From: Lachnospira multipara ATCC 19207
GTDB lineage: Bacteria > Bacillota > Clostridia > Lachnospirales > Lachnospiraceae
Assembly: GCF_000424105.1 (NCBI RefSeq)
Contig: NZ_AUJG01000007.1
Coordinates: 53,157 to 117,156, forward strand
Direction of reading: 5' to 3'
Length of the DNA stretch: 64,000 bases
The position numbers and the translations under genes are program-made. The notes beneath the pieces are model-generated. The model worked only from the letters and a program-made list of their open reading frames with translations. It did no database searches and was not told the DNA's origin. Shown in pieces: positions 16,898-25,821 of this stretch. Position 1 is the stretch's first letter. Each line of letters starts with the position of its first letter.

Positions 16898-17962
16898 CTA
16901 ATATAAGTTATTTATTTTCCTGTCTAAATAGGCCATATCCTGTGAAAAACTAAGGGCCGATTCAGCACTTATTTCTCCCCTAATATAAAGGTCAAATAAG
17001 GCATCATCCATGGTAATCATGCCATCCTTTTTATAGGTTTGCATAATGCCCTCAATTTGATGGGTCTTGCCTTCTCTAATTAGATTTTTAATGGCAATGT
17101 TTGCATGCATTACCTCAAAAGCTGCCACTCGTCCTAGCTTATCAAGAGTTGGCACTAATTGTTGAGATATAACAGCCTCTAAAACTACTGCTAGCTGAAT
17201 TCTTATTTGCTGTTGTTGATGTGGTGGAAATACATCTATAATTCTATCAATGGTTGCTGCGGCTCCAATGGTATGAAGAGTTGAGAATACTAAATGACCT
17301 GTTTCAGCGGCAGTTATAGCTGTTGAAATTGTCTCTAGATCTCTCATTTCTCCAACAAGTATTACATCTGGATCTTCTCTTAGGGCAGCACGTAGGGCCT
17401 TGGCGTAATTTGCTGTATCAATGCCAATTTCCCTCTGATTAATCATAGCCTTTCTATGACTATGCAAATATTCAATCGGGTCTTCTAGGGTAATAACATG
17501 GGCATTTCTCTCATCATTTATCTTATCAATAATAGATGCAAGAGTTGTTGATTTACCTGAACCTGTAGGACCAGTAACTAGTACAAGGCCTCTTTTTTTA
17601 TCATATAAATCTATTACAGACCTAGGTAGACCAAGCTTTTCTGGCTTTGGAATTTCAGTACCCACAATACGCATTGAACAAGCAACAGAGCCTCTCTGCC
17701 TATATACATTTACTCTAAAACGACCTACTCTTGGAATTGAGAAAGAGAAATCCGCCTCGCCTTCCTCTTTAAAAATCTCCCACTGCCTATCATCCATTAT
17801 TTCCTCAATTAACTTTTGACAATCCTCAGGGGAAAGTCTTGGATAATCAAGATTTACTAACTCTCCATTAATTCTTACCTTGGGAGGAAGACCTACTGTT
17901 ATATGTACATCAGAAGCCTTTTTCTCCTTAGCAAGCATAAGTAACTGTTCAACAGTAACCAT
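16898..17962 (-). CDS. pilT: Pilus retraction ATPase PilT
   Basis: Hexameric cytoplasmic ATPase that depolymerises pili, driving twitching and pulling in bound DNA. The 354 residues match the family length. Seen in order: an N-terminal PAS-like domain starting KKASDVHITVGLPP, Walker A GPTGSGKST (131-139), the Asp box LEDPIEYLH, Walker B, the His box STLHTIGAAATIDRIIDVFP, and the C-terminal AIKNLIREGKTHQI motif, which marks PilT rather than PilB. It starts 16 bases after pilB. Presence of PilT means that the pili should be retractable. Confidence 0.97.
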   Translation of the reverse strand: MVTVEQLLMLAKEKKASDVHITVGLPPKVRINGELVNLDYPRLSPEDCQKLIEEIMDDRQWEIFKEEGEADFSFSIPRVGRFRVNVYRQRGSVACSMRIVGTEIPKPEKLGLPRSVIDLYDKKRGLVLVTGPTGSGKSTTLASIIDKINDERNAHVITLEDPIEYLHSHRKAMINQREIGIDTANYAKALRAALREDPDVILVGEMRDLETISTAITAAETGHLVFSTLHTIGAAATIDRIIDVFPPHQQQQIRIQLAVVLEAVISQQLVPTLDKLGRVAAFEVMHANIAIKNLIREGKTHQIEGIMQTYKKDGMITMDDALFDLYIRGEISAESALSFSQDMAYLDRKINNLY

Positions 17963-17978
17963 AATCCACCTCTAAAAT

Positions 17979-19688
17979 TTAATAATCCTCTGTCTCATAA
18001 GTTGCCTTAATCATTTCTGCCATAGAGCTTACCCCCTCAAGCACTGAAAGACTTGCAGAATCTTTTAAGCTTAGCATGCCTTCTTTTCTGGCCTCTTCTA
18101 AAATCCTGTCTGCGCCTGCATTTTCAATAATAAGCTTCTTTATAGCAGGTGTAATCTTCATAATCTCATAAATAGCTGTTCGGCCATAATAGCCTGTGCC
18201 ATTACAAAGTTTACAGCCTACGGGCTCATAGATTTTTACATCCTCTTCTAAGGACTTTCCTAGAATCTTTTTCTCAGAATCTGTTGCTTGTCGCTCTTGT
18301 TTACAGCTACATAGCTTTCTTACTAGTCTTTGGGCAATAATTCCCACCACAGAATCTGCAATCATATAGTTTTCAACTCCCATATCAATAAGTCTTGCCA
18401 CTGTTGCAGCGGTGGAATTTGTATGAATAGTTGATACTACTAAATGTCCTGTAATAGAGGCTCTAACTGCAATCTGAGCAGTTTCTGAATCTCTAATTTC
18501 ACCAATCATAATTATATCTGGATCCTGTCTTAGGATTGATCTTAGGGCATTGGCAAAAGTTAAATTTGCTTTTGTATTTACCTGCACCTGATTTACCCCA
18601 TCAATATTTGCCTCTACTGGATCCTCAACAGTAATAATATTTACGTCCTTTTTATTCAAACTTGAAAGGGCTGTATAAAGGGTAGTAGACTTACCTGAAC
18701 CTGTAGGGCCTGTTACTAGGATGATTCCATGAGGATTTTTTAAAATGTCATTAAAAACCTTTAGGTCACGCTCAGAAAATCCAAGTTCTGAAGCCTCTTT
18801 ATTAAAGCCTTCCTTCGCTGCAATTCTCATTACAAACTTTTCTCCATAAATAGTTGGAAGGCCTGAAACTCTAATATCGTATTCCTTATCATCTACATTT
18901 ATAGTGATTCTGCCATCTTGAGGCTTTCTTTTTTCAGAAATATCCATACCAGAAATAATCTTAATTCTAGTAATAATGGCACCATATAAACTAGACTCAT
19001 AGCTTAATACTTCCCTTAAACTACCATCAATTCTATATCTAACCCTTATATTATCCTTAAAGGGTTCAATATGAATATCTGAGGCTCTGTTTCTAACTGC
19101 TGCCTCAATTAGGTTATTTATAAGCACAACAATAGGGGCAGACTCAATATTTGCCTGTCTGTCTCTTTCCCTATCCTCTTCTTCCTTACTAATGGCATTT
19201 TCCTGCTCTTTTTTATATTTATCAATAATATTTTGAGCTTCCTTAGAACTAATAACTCTATCAAGAAAGGCCTTAATGGCATTGCCATCTGCAAGATAAG
19301 GAATAACCTGCTTACCTGTAATAATATTTACATCATCCATGGCATAAATATTAGTTGGATCTGCCATGGCAACCTTTAAGCTGCCACCCTCATCCTGTCT
19401 AAAGCCTAGGGGCACTAAAAGATTCTTTCTCATAAATGTATCATCTAAAAGATTTAGTATCTCTTCTGGCACCTCTACAGCTCTCATATCTACAAATTCA
19501 ATGCCTAGACTTTCACACAAAGCCTCATTTATCTGGCTTTGACTAGCAAAACCAAGGGCCACAATGGTCTCACCTAGCATTAAACCTCTCTGCCTTTGTT
19601 CCTTTAGGGCTGAGTCTAACTGCTCATTGCTAATTACATTTTTAGACACTAATAAACTGCCTAACTTTACTTTTTTTCTATAATTCAT
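17979..19688 (-). CDS. pilB: Pilus extension ATPase PilB
   Basis: Hexameric motor that polymerises pilin. The 569 residues have the N-terminal MshEN-type domain (about 1-145, with the RQRGLMLGETIVALGF pattern), the N2 domain with RASDIHIEP, Walker A GPTGSGKST (327-335), Walker B and the His box STIHTNSTAATVARL. A tetracysteine zinc site is present (LCSCKQ and GCKLCNGTGYYGR), a mark of PilB/GspE. MshEN domains often bind c-di-GMP, so control by that messenger is plausible but unproven. First gene of the pilus operon, behind its own promoter; GGAGG lies 6 bases before the ATG. Confidence 0.97.
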   Translation of the reverse strand: MNYRKKVKLGSLLVSKNVISNEQLDSALKEQRQRGLMLGETIVALGFASQSQINEALCESLGIEFVDMRAVEVPEEILNLLDDTFMRKNLLVPLGFRQDEGGSLKVAMADPTNIYAMDDVNIITGKQVIPYLADGNAIKAFLDRVISSKEAQNIIDKYKKEQENAISKEEEDRERDRQANIESAPIVVLINNLIEAAVRNRASDIHIEPFKDNIRVRYRIDGSLREVLSYESSLYGAIITRIKIISGMDISEKRKPQDGRITINVDDKEYDIRVSGLPTIYGEKFVMRIAAKEGFNKEASELGFSERDLKVFNDILKNPHGIILVTGPTGSGKSTTLYTALSSLNKKDVNIITVEDPVEANIDGVNQVQVNTKANLTFANALRSILRQDPDIIMIGEIRDSETAQIAVRASITGHLVVSTIHTNSTAATVARLIDMGVENYMIADSVVGIIAQRLVRKLCSCKQERQATDSEKKILGKSLEEDVKIYEPVGCKLCNGTGYYGRTAIYEIMKITPAIKKLIIENAGADRILEEARKEGMLSLKDSASLSVLEGVSSMAEMIKATYETEDY

Positions 19689-19752
19689 TAGCAGCCTCCA
19701 TATGAAAAATATAGATTATTGTTATATTGAATTCTACCAAACTTTTAATTAA

Positions 19753-19781
19753 AGCATAGCATTGAAGCCTAGTAAAGTCAA
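19753..19781 (-). promoter_or_regulatory. Sigma-A promoter of the type IV pilus operon
   Basis: Minus strand: -35 TTGACT (19776-19781), exactly 17 bases, then extended -10 TGC-TATGCT (19753-19758). It gives a leader of about 57 bases before pilB. A second TTGACT lies 24 bases further upstream without a good -10. I looked for a c-di-GMP riboswitch here and saw none. Confidence 0.65.
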
Positions 19782-19821
19782 GAAAGCATGGGCTAAAGCT
19801 GGCAGTCAAAACCTTAAAATA

Positions 19822-19875
19822 ATAAAAAACACTTCCAAAGAAAATCCTAATTTAGGATAATCCCTAGAAGTGTTT
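19822..19875 (-). terminator. Rho-independent terminator after the 384-residue membrane protein gene
   Basis: Perfect 9-base arms (19827-19835 with 19867-19875) enclosing a second small hairpin (ATCCTAA/TTAGGAT), followed on the minus strand by a run of six T. It separates the gene ending at 19908 from the pilus operon promoter. Confidence 0.85.
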
Positions 19876-19907
19876 CTAATATAATATTTTAATATGATTT
19901 CTAATTA

Positions 19908-21062
19908 TTAATTGCTTAACTCATAAACCGTATATCTTTCCTTTTGTGAATTAATAAGGCTATTAACCAAGGAATCAAGATTTGTGCTTACTTCGTAATT
20001 CTCAGTAGATAAATTTCTAACTACGTCAAACTGATTATCAACGCTTATGTAACTGTTGTAATATGAAAATGCAAAATAAACCGTTTCGCTAGACTCTTGA
20101 TTTGAAATCTTAGCGCTAAATAAAAGTATTATTACATTATTGTAATCGCTGCCATTAGTTCCATTAGCTAACAAATACTTTGAAACAAGAGTAATATCTG
20201 TGGCTGTTTCAGTATTAGCCTGCTTTAAATAGTCCTTGTTTCCACTGGCCTTATAAAGCATTCTAAAGGTTGTATCATTAGTCTCTGTAGTAATAGCACT
20301 CTTAGCTTCTTCTACAATTTCATTAATTACACTAATATCAATATCTTCAACGCCATTGATATATTCTCCTAGCTTATCAGCTGTATAACTAGCTTCTAAG
20401 CTATCTACTAAATATCCATGTCTTGCTATATCTTCATAGTTTTGATCACAGCTTACTATAACTGTATCACCAAAGGAAATGTTAGTAGTTTTATCTGCTG
20501 TAAATGTTAAGCTTTGTAAATATTCGTCACTAGCATTATTAGTAATTAAAACAGTAGCCTCTGGACTTATGCCCTGAAATGTGACTTCAATATTATCAAA
20601 TAAAGATATCTTAGTGCCGGAAGATATTCCATCTACCCTAAGACTATACTTTGTAAGATTTAATTTAACCCCAGCAGCATCTTCATAGGAACTGTCATAG
20701 TTTATATAAACCTCAATCTTGTCCCCATTTGATAGATCTGTGGCCTCTGAGCTAACCTCAATGGAATTAACTAAACTATTAATTGCAGATAATACATTAG
20801 CATCTGTCTTATCTCCTATAAGGGCATTTTTAAGACCTTCTTTATCTAGGCTAAATTCTGGGCTTGCATAATCATTTGCTCCCACATAACTAACAGATAT
20901 GTAATCTCTAACATCAAATCTATTATTATAAATAATAAATCCAATAATCATAACTACAGCTATTAGTGCAATAAATACTAAAGCAATTACCTTTCCAGGT
21001 ACCACTCTTTTCATTTCCTTTAAGTCTTTATTCTCTCTTTTCTTACTAATAAATTCTTTCAT
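19908..21062 (-). CDS. Membrane-anchored extracytoplasmic protein, unknown function
   Basis: A 384-residue protein: basic cytoplasmic tail (1-24), one membrane helix (about 25-45, GKVIALVFIALIAVVMIIGF), then an all-extracellular domain. The outer part starts DYISVSYVGANDYASPEF and continues with beta-rich segments, resembling proteins annotated as zinc-ribbon or TcaA-like in clostridia, but without the N-terminal zinc ribbon. No catalytic motif is visible. It begins 2 bases after the aminopeptidase gene stop and ends at a strong terminator, so it is the last gene of that unit. I do not recognise a specific function. Confidence 0.7.
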   Translation of the reverse strand: MKEFISKKRENKDLKEMKRVVPGKVIALVFIALIAVVMIIGFIIYNNRFDVRDYISVSYVGANDYASPEFSLDKEGLKNALIGDKTDANVLSAINSLVNSIEVSSEATDLSNGDKIEVYINYDSSYEDAAGVKLNLTKYSLRVDGISSGTKISLFDNIEVTFQGISPEATVLITNNASDEYLQSLTFTADKTTNISFGDTVIVSCDQNYEDIARHGYLVDSLEASYTADKLGEYINGVEDIDISVINEIVEEAKSAITTETNDTTFRMLYKASGNKDYLKQANTETATDITLVSKYLLANGTNGSDYNNVIILLFSAKISNQESSETVYFAFSYYNSYISVDNQFDVVRNLSTENYEVSTNLDSLVNSLINSQKERYTVYELSN

Positions 21063-21064
21063 AA

Positions 21065-22873
21065 TTAAATCGCTTTCGTTGCCGCCTTAAGCTCTTCTAA
21101 TTCTTCTCCAGTAAAGAAGTCCTTTAAGTTATTATAAACTTCCTCATGATAAGCATTAAGACGCTTAATATCAACTGCTTCTAAATATTTAGGATCAACA
21201 AGCTCTAAATCAATAGGTGCCATTGTAAGCATATCAAAGCTTAAGAAAGTACCATATTCGTTCTCGTAATCCTTCTTGCATACAATTTCATTCTCAATTC
21301 TAATACCAAACTTGCCTTCTTCATATACACCTGGTTCATCAGAAGTAACCATACCAGGCTCAAGAACTGCTAAATCATTAACTCCAGGAATATGCCTCCA
21401 TCTAAAGCCGTTAGGAGATTCGTGAACATTAAGTAAATATCCAACTCCATGACCTGTTCCACATCTATAATCAATACCTTCATCCCATAATGGACCACGA
21501 GCTAGAATATCTAAACTAAAGCCATTACATCCCTGTAGGAATCTAGCATTAGCAAGATTTAGCATTCCCTTAAGTGTAAGAGTAAAGCACTTCTTCATTT
21601 CATCTGTTACAGGACCAAGGGCAAAAGTTCTTGTAACATCTGTTGTACCTCTTAAATACTGTCCACCAGAATCTACAAGTAACATACCTTCTGGTTTTAA
21701 AATATCAGCATTGTCCTTAGTTGCATGATAATGCATCATAGCACCATTAGGACCTGTAGCTGAAATTGTATCAAAGCTAAGTTCAATATAATCACTAATC
21801 TTAGCTCTTAAAGAATCAAGATACTCGGCTGCATCTGCCTCAGTAATCTGCTTTCCTTCTCTTACCTGCTTCTTAGTCCAGAAGATAAACTTTGTAAGAG
21901 CTGCACCATCTTCAAGATGAATCTCTTTTAAGTTCTTAATCTCTGTTTCATTCTTAATAGACTTAAGTAAAACTGTAGGGTTCTCTAAAAGTAAACAATT
22001 TAAGTTTTCATTATCCATGCAAATGTTATAAAGTCGCATATTAACTCTCTTAGGGTCTACAATTAATCGGCCTGAAATATTAGCTGCATCTGTATAAACT
22101 GCCTCATATGGACGAATTTCTACATTAGCTTCCTTAAACTTAGCTAAGATTTCCTCATTAAATCTATCGCCATCAGTATAAAGAATTGCCTTATCTAAAC
22201 TTACGTAAGCATAAGACATAATTACTGGATTACACCAAACATCATTACCTCTAATATTAAATAACCAACAAACATCATCAAGGCTTGCAATAATATTAGA
22301 ATCTGCATTAACCTTCTTAAGGATTTCTCTAACCATTTCTAATTTCTCACTAATTGTTGTTCCACAATATTTCTCGTCAAGATAAAAAGCCTTGCTTTCT
22401 GGAAATGCTGCTCTATCAGTAAAAATATCTGCTATAGCATCAAAGGAAAGATTAAGAGTTGCCTTCTTAACCTTTACAATATCAGCTAATTTAAAACCTA
22501 ATCTTGCATCTACTGTTCTACCATCAAAACCTAGACACATACCCTCTTCCAACTTAGAAGCTACATATTCTGATAAAGTTGGTACACCTGCAGAACCATC
22601 CTTCATAAGTTCAAAGCCTGTACCCTCGATTTCCTTTGCAGCCTGAACATAATATCTACCATCTGTAAATAACTTTGCTTCATTCTTTAAAATGACAGCT
22701 GTTCCTGCTGAACCTGTAAATCCAGTTATAAACTCTCTTTCCTTAAAGTAATCTCCTGAATATTCAGAGATATGATAATCATTTGTTAATACGAGATAAA
22801 TATCAACCCCTGTCTTAGCCATAGTTTCTCTAACAGAAGCCAATCTCTCTTTAATTGTTTCTACCTTCGACAT
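21065..22873 (-). CDS. Xaa-Pro aminopeptidase P family (M24B)
   Basis: A cytosolic metallopeptidase that removes the first residue from peptides with proline at position 2. The 602 residues fit the long three-domain eukaryote-like AMPP form, with two creatinase-like N-terminal domains and the pita-bread catalytic domain. Metal ligands are visible in DSGGQYLRGTTDVTRTF, GTGHGVGYLLNVHESP, DEPGVYEEGKFGIRIENE. I use the ATG MSKVETIKERL, which has AGGAAGG 7 bases upstream, rather than an in-frame GTG ten codons earlier. Followed after 2 bases by a membrane protein gene. Confidence 0.93.
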   Translation of the reverse strand: MSKVETIKERLASVRETMAKTGVDIYLVLTNDYHISEYSGDYFKEREFITGFTGSAGTAVILKNEAKLFTDGRYYVQAAKEIEGTGFELMKDGSAGVPTLSEYVASKLEEGMCLGFDGRTVDARLGFKLADIVKVKKATLNLSFDAIADIFTDRAAFPESKAFYLDEKYCGTTISEKLEMVREILKKVNADSNIIASLDDVCWLFNIRGNDVWCNPVIMSYAYVSLDKAILYTDGDRFNEEILAKFKEANVEIRPYEAVYTDAANISGRLIVDPKRVNMRLYNICMDNENLNCLLLENPTVLLKSIKNETEIKNLKEIHLEDGAALTKFIFWTKKQVREGKQITEADAAEYLDSLRAKISDYIELSFDTISATGPNGAMMHYHATKDNADILKPEGMLLVDSGGQYLRGTTDVTRTFALGPVTDEMKKCFTLTLKGMLNLANARFLQGCNGFSLDILARGPLWDEGIDYRCGTGHGVGYLLNVHESPNGFRWRHIPGVNDLAVLEPGMVTSDEPGVYEEGKFGIRIENEIVCKKDYENEYGTFLSFDMLTMAPIDLELVDPKYLEAVDIKRLNAYHEEVYNNLKDFFTGEELEELKAATKAI

Positions 22874-22935
22874 AAGTAAACCTTCCTTCATAAATGTATT
22901 CACTAGCTATTCTACTACAAGTAAGGAACATTATG

Positions 22936-24198
22936 TTACGCAATTTCTTTATTTCCTTCTTTTCTTCTTAAAATATCAAACTCATTAAGCTCAATTCCTA
23001 AATCAATGAATAACTGCTGCTTTGGATGTGGACAGCTTTCCATATCATGTCCAAATTCATCAACAATTCTTTTAACTACTACAGGAATGTTATCTCCGTT
23101 AGGTCTCATAACCTCAATTGTTTCACCTACAGAGAACTTATTACGCTGTTCAATATTATAAAGGCCTTCGCTATTCTTCTTACCTACAATACCAAGATAC
23201 TTATATTCTGTAACATAAGTGTTGCTATCATAAATCTGAGTTTCTTCTGTCGGCTTATTAAAGAAGAAGCCTGTTGTGAACTGTCTGTATGTACATTTTC
23301 CAATTTCTTCTTTATAGAATGGAATTCTAGCTTCATACTTCTTAGGGTCTTCTAAGAAATCATCAATTGCAAGGCTGTATGTTCTTGCAACTGTTGCTAC
23401 ATAAAGAGCAGTCTTCATACGACCTTCAATCTTAAAGGAATCAATACCTGAGCTTACCATCTCTGGAATATGTTCAATCATGTTAAGATCCTTAGAGTTG
23501 AAAATGTATGTTCCTCTTTCATTTTCAAATACTGGCATATATTCACCAGGTCTGTTTTCTTCAACGATTGAATACTTCCATCTGCATGGATGAGTACATG
23601 CACCTCTGTTAGCATCTCTTCCTGCCATATAGTTAGAAAGTAAGCATCTACCTGAATATGAAATACACATAGCACCATGCATAAAGCTCTCGATTTCCAT
23701 TTCCTCTGGAATATGCTCTCTAATTTCCTTAATTTCTGCAAGGCTTAATTCTCTAGCAGATACAACTCTTGTTGCTCCCTGCTTCCACCAGAAATTGTAT
23801 GTTAAATAGTTAGTGTTGTTAGCCTGAGTTGAGATATGAATATCTATTTCAGGACATACTTCCTTAGCAATTGAAAACATACCAGGATCAGAAATAATTA
23901 AAGCATCAGGACCAATTTCCTTAAGCTCTTCAAAATACTGTCTTGCGCCCTCTAAATCATAGTTATGAGCTAAGATGTTAGCTGTGACATAAACCTTAAC
24001 ATCTCTTTCATGGGCAAACTTAATACCCTCTCTCATATCCTCTGGAGAGAAGTTTTTAGCATTAGCTCTAAGACCAAAAGCTTCACCACCAATATAAACT
24101 GCATCAGCTCCGTAAAGAACTGCAATCTTTAGTACTTCTAAACTGCTAGCTGGAATAAGTAATTCAAGCTTTCTACCATTATAAACTCTGTTTCTCAT
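22936..24198 (-). CDS. trhP: U32 family tRNA hydroxylation protein TrhP-like
   Basis: U32-family proteins of the YrrO/TrhP type are needed for prephenate-dependent hydroxylation of uridine 34 in tRNAs. The 420 residues are the expected length. The TIM-barrel N-terminal part starts with KLELLIPASSLEVLKIAVLYGADAVYIGG. The cysteine motif is complete in CISYSGRCLLSNYM and GACTHPCRWKY. A small C-terminal beta-barrel domain follows. Its upstream neighbour is TrmR, which methylates the hydroxylated base, so the two act in sequence. Older annotation calls this a collagenase-like peptidase, which is probably wrong for this subgroup. Confidence 0.88.
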   Translation of the reverse strand: MRNRVYNGRKLELLIPASSLEVLKIAVLYGADAVYIGGEAFGLRANAKNFSPEDMREGIKFAHERDVKVYVTANILAHNYDLEGARQYFEELKEIGPDALIISDPGMFSIAKEVCPEIDIHISTQANNTNYLTYNFWWKQGATRVVSARELSLAEIKEIREHIPEEMEIESFMHGAMCISYSGRCLLSNYMAGRDANRGACTHPCRWKYSIVEENRPGEYMPVFENERGTYIFNSKDLNMIEHIPEMVSSGIDSFKIEGRMKTALYVATVARTYSLAIDDFLEDPKKYEARIPFYKEEIGKCTYRQFTTGFFFNKPTEETQIYDSNTYVTEYKYLGIVGKKNSEGLYNIEQRNKFSVGETIEVMRPNGDNIPVVVKRIVDEFGHDMESCPHPKQQLFIDLGIELNEFDILRRKEGNKEIA

Positions 24199-24252
24199 AT
24201 AAATCCTTTCTTATATAACTAGTACATCTAACTAATATCTGTAATACTAGTC

Positions 24253-24897
24253 CTAGCTTCTTTTTACGCTTAATGTAATTCCATCGCCAATTGGAACAAT
24301 GGATGTAATTAAGTCTTTGTGATGAGTTAGGGTATAGACATACTCTCTCATTCTTGTATGTATAGTCTTATCTCTTCTTGCCACTGTAAAGTGAGATTCT
24401 ACAATTTCGCCTTCCTGTAGGATATTATCTGAAATTAGTAGACCTCCTGGACTAAGTAACCTTAAAATGTCATCGAGGAAGTTAATATACTGCCCCTTTG
24501 CCGCATCCATGAAAATAAAATCATAACTTCCCTCTAATTCTTTTAAAACTAGAGTGGCATCGCCTTCAATTAAAGTTATCTTATCTTCTTTTTTAGCCCT
24601 TTTAAAATTTTCCTTAGCTATTGGAATTCTTTTCTCATAATTCTCAATTGTAGTAATATGACAATTCTCTGGCATATTCTCACTCATAAGAATAGATGAG
24701 TAACCTACTGCCGTACCTACTTCTAAGATACGTAAGGGCTGCTTTAATGAAAGCAAGACCTTAAGTAAATTCCCCATCTCTTTCCTTATGATTGGAACAC
24801 CTGTTTCAATCGCTTCTTTTTCAATTGTATTAACAATATCTGAATTACCACAATCAAGAGAATTAATATAAGCCACAATTCTTTCGTTGACTATCAT
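24253..24897 (-). CDS. trmR: tRNA 5-hydroxyuridine methyltransferase TrmR (O-methyltransferase)
   Basis: A SAM-dependent class I O-methyltransferase of about 214 residues. The SAM site reads ILEVGTAVGYSSILMSENMP; the acidic GDATLVLKEL and FIFMDAAKGQY motifs follow, and SPGGLLISDNILQEG is typical of the YrrM/TrmR subgroup. The likely reaction is ho5U34 to mo5U34 in tRNA. I start at the ATG MIVNERIVAY, which has AGAGGA 6 bases upstream; an in-frame GTG 16 codons earlier overlaps the region just after the previous stop and has no ribosome site. It lies between the MltG-like fragment and trhP, as in Bacillus yrrL-yrrM-yrrN-yrrO. Confidence 0.88.
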   Translation of the reverse strand: MIVNERIVAYINSLDCGNSDIVNTIEKEAIETGVPIIRKEMGNLLKVLLSLKQPLRILEVGTAVGYSSILMSENMPENCHITTIENYEKRIPIAKENFKRAKKEDKITLIEGDATLVLKELEGSYDFIFMDAAKGQYINFLDDILRLLSPGGLLISDNILQEGEIVESHFTVARRDKTIHTRMREYVYTLTHHKDLITSIVPIGDGITLSVKRS

Positions 24898-24946
24898 AAA
24901 TAATCCTCTTTCTAAATTAAATTCATAATTGATTATTAATTGCACA

Positions 24947-25324
24947 CTAATTACTGCTTGTAGTTGCAGTTGAGATTGCCTTTAACATATCTGTTGGGAG
25001 CATATCTGTTGTTAGAGTATATGTTCCATCAAGCCAATCTCCATTATAATCTGAAGCTATAATCTGATAATAAAAAAGCTTCTCCTTAGCTACTAAGCCC
25101 TTTTCGTAGAATAATTTAGCAACCTGCTTAGCAGACATAGATGATGTTATAGTAACTTCTACAGATCTTGCATTAGAACTATCATCTACTGCAACCTCAT
25201 TAAATATGTTATTGCCTAATGTATAAGCATAAGTTCCTACTCTATAGATGATTAAAACGCCAATAAGAATTACTATTACGTTAACTGACACTGCTATTAT
25301 AAGTCTAATATTTTTATTGCTCAT
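24947..25324 (-). CDS. Short MltG-like membrane protein lacking the catalytic domain
   Basis: About 125 residues: a membrane helix (about 8-30), then a LysM-like segment (VEVTITSSMSAKQVAKLFYE, KGLVAKEKLFYYQ, DWLDGTYTLTTDMLPTDMLKA) that matches the N-terminal subdomain of the endolytic murein transglycosylase MltG (YceG/YrrL). The catalytic YceG domain, with its essential glutamate, is absent, and the frame ends normally. It occupies the yrrL position just before trmR. I start at MSNKNIRL because the upstream ATG lies inside the GGAGG. It may bind glycan or modulate cell-wall synthesis; it cannot cut glycan by itself if only this domain exists. Confidence 0.78.
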   Translation of the reverse strand: MSNKNIRLIIAVSVNVIVILIGVLIIYRVGTYAYTLGNNIFNEVAVDDSSNARSVEVTITSSMSAKQVAKLFYEKGLVAKEKLFYYQIIASDYNGDWLDGTYTLTTDMLPTDMLKAISTATTSSN

Positions 25325-25366
25325 GAAATCCTCCATTTTTTACCATCACTTGCTATAATAAGGGTT

Positions 25367-25714
25367 TTAACGCAAAAAATCAAGTTCCATATCAATTGGC
25401 TCAACAATAGACTTTACAATGTCTTTTACTAAGCTACTAAAACATATTTCTGCTGTTAGATATCTATTAACTATATCCTGTCTTCTCATATTATCAAACT
25501 CAATATTAAGATTTAGCATAGCTGTATAGACATCTTCAATATCATCATTATTAACTATCTCAAATGTTCTTCTTCTAAATTCGTCCACGCTTCTTCTTAA
25601 ATCTGGGTTTCTATTAATAATAGCCTCTAAGCGCTTGTACTCCTTATACTCATCACTTTCAAGTATAGTCTGTGTTAGTTCCTTTTTTAGTGTTTCAAGT
25701 TTATCCCCTGTCAT
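25367..25714 (-). CDS. YlbF/YmcA family protein
   Basis: A 115-residue, all-helical protein of the YlbF family. In Bacillus, YlbF, YmcA and YaaT form the Y-complex that modulates RNase Y and influences mRNA maturation and development. The visible core is ESDEYKEYKRLEAIINRNPD followed by VDEFRRRTFEI, the usual helical hairpin. Its neighbours on either side are RNase J and the MltG-like gene, so an RNA-decay role fits the context. No partners YmcA or YaaT are in the window. Confidence 0.85.
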   Translation of the reverse strand: MTGDKLETLKKELTQTILESDEYKEYKRLEAIINRNPDLRRSVDEFRRRTFEIVNNDDIEDVYTAMLNLNIEFDNMRRQDIVNRYLTAEICFSSLVKDIVKSIVEPIDMELDFLR

Positions 25715-25775
25715 AGTCTCTCACCTCTATTAATACTTAAACCTAATTGCTACTAACTTTCCCTAAATGATTTCT

Positions 25776-25812
25776 TTTAAAAATAGGCGGCCTTTTATCT
25801 AGCCGCCTATTT
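25776..25812 (-). terminator. Terminator after RNase J gene
   Basis: Eleven-base perfect arms (25781-25791 with 25802-25812, core AGGCGGC/GCCGCCT) with a 10-base loop, then five T on the minus strand before the sequence turns A-rich. The stem starts 10 bases after the RNase J stop. Confidence 0.8.
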
Positions 25813-25821
25813 AAGTCTGAA

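Noticed and set aside
19689..19800. c-di-GMP riboswitch upstream of pilB
   Set aside because: The region contains a promoter and a short leader of about 57 bases; none of the conserved GEMM pairings or core bases could be placed.
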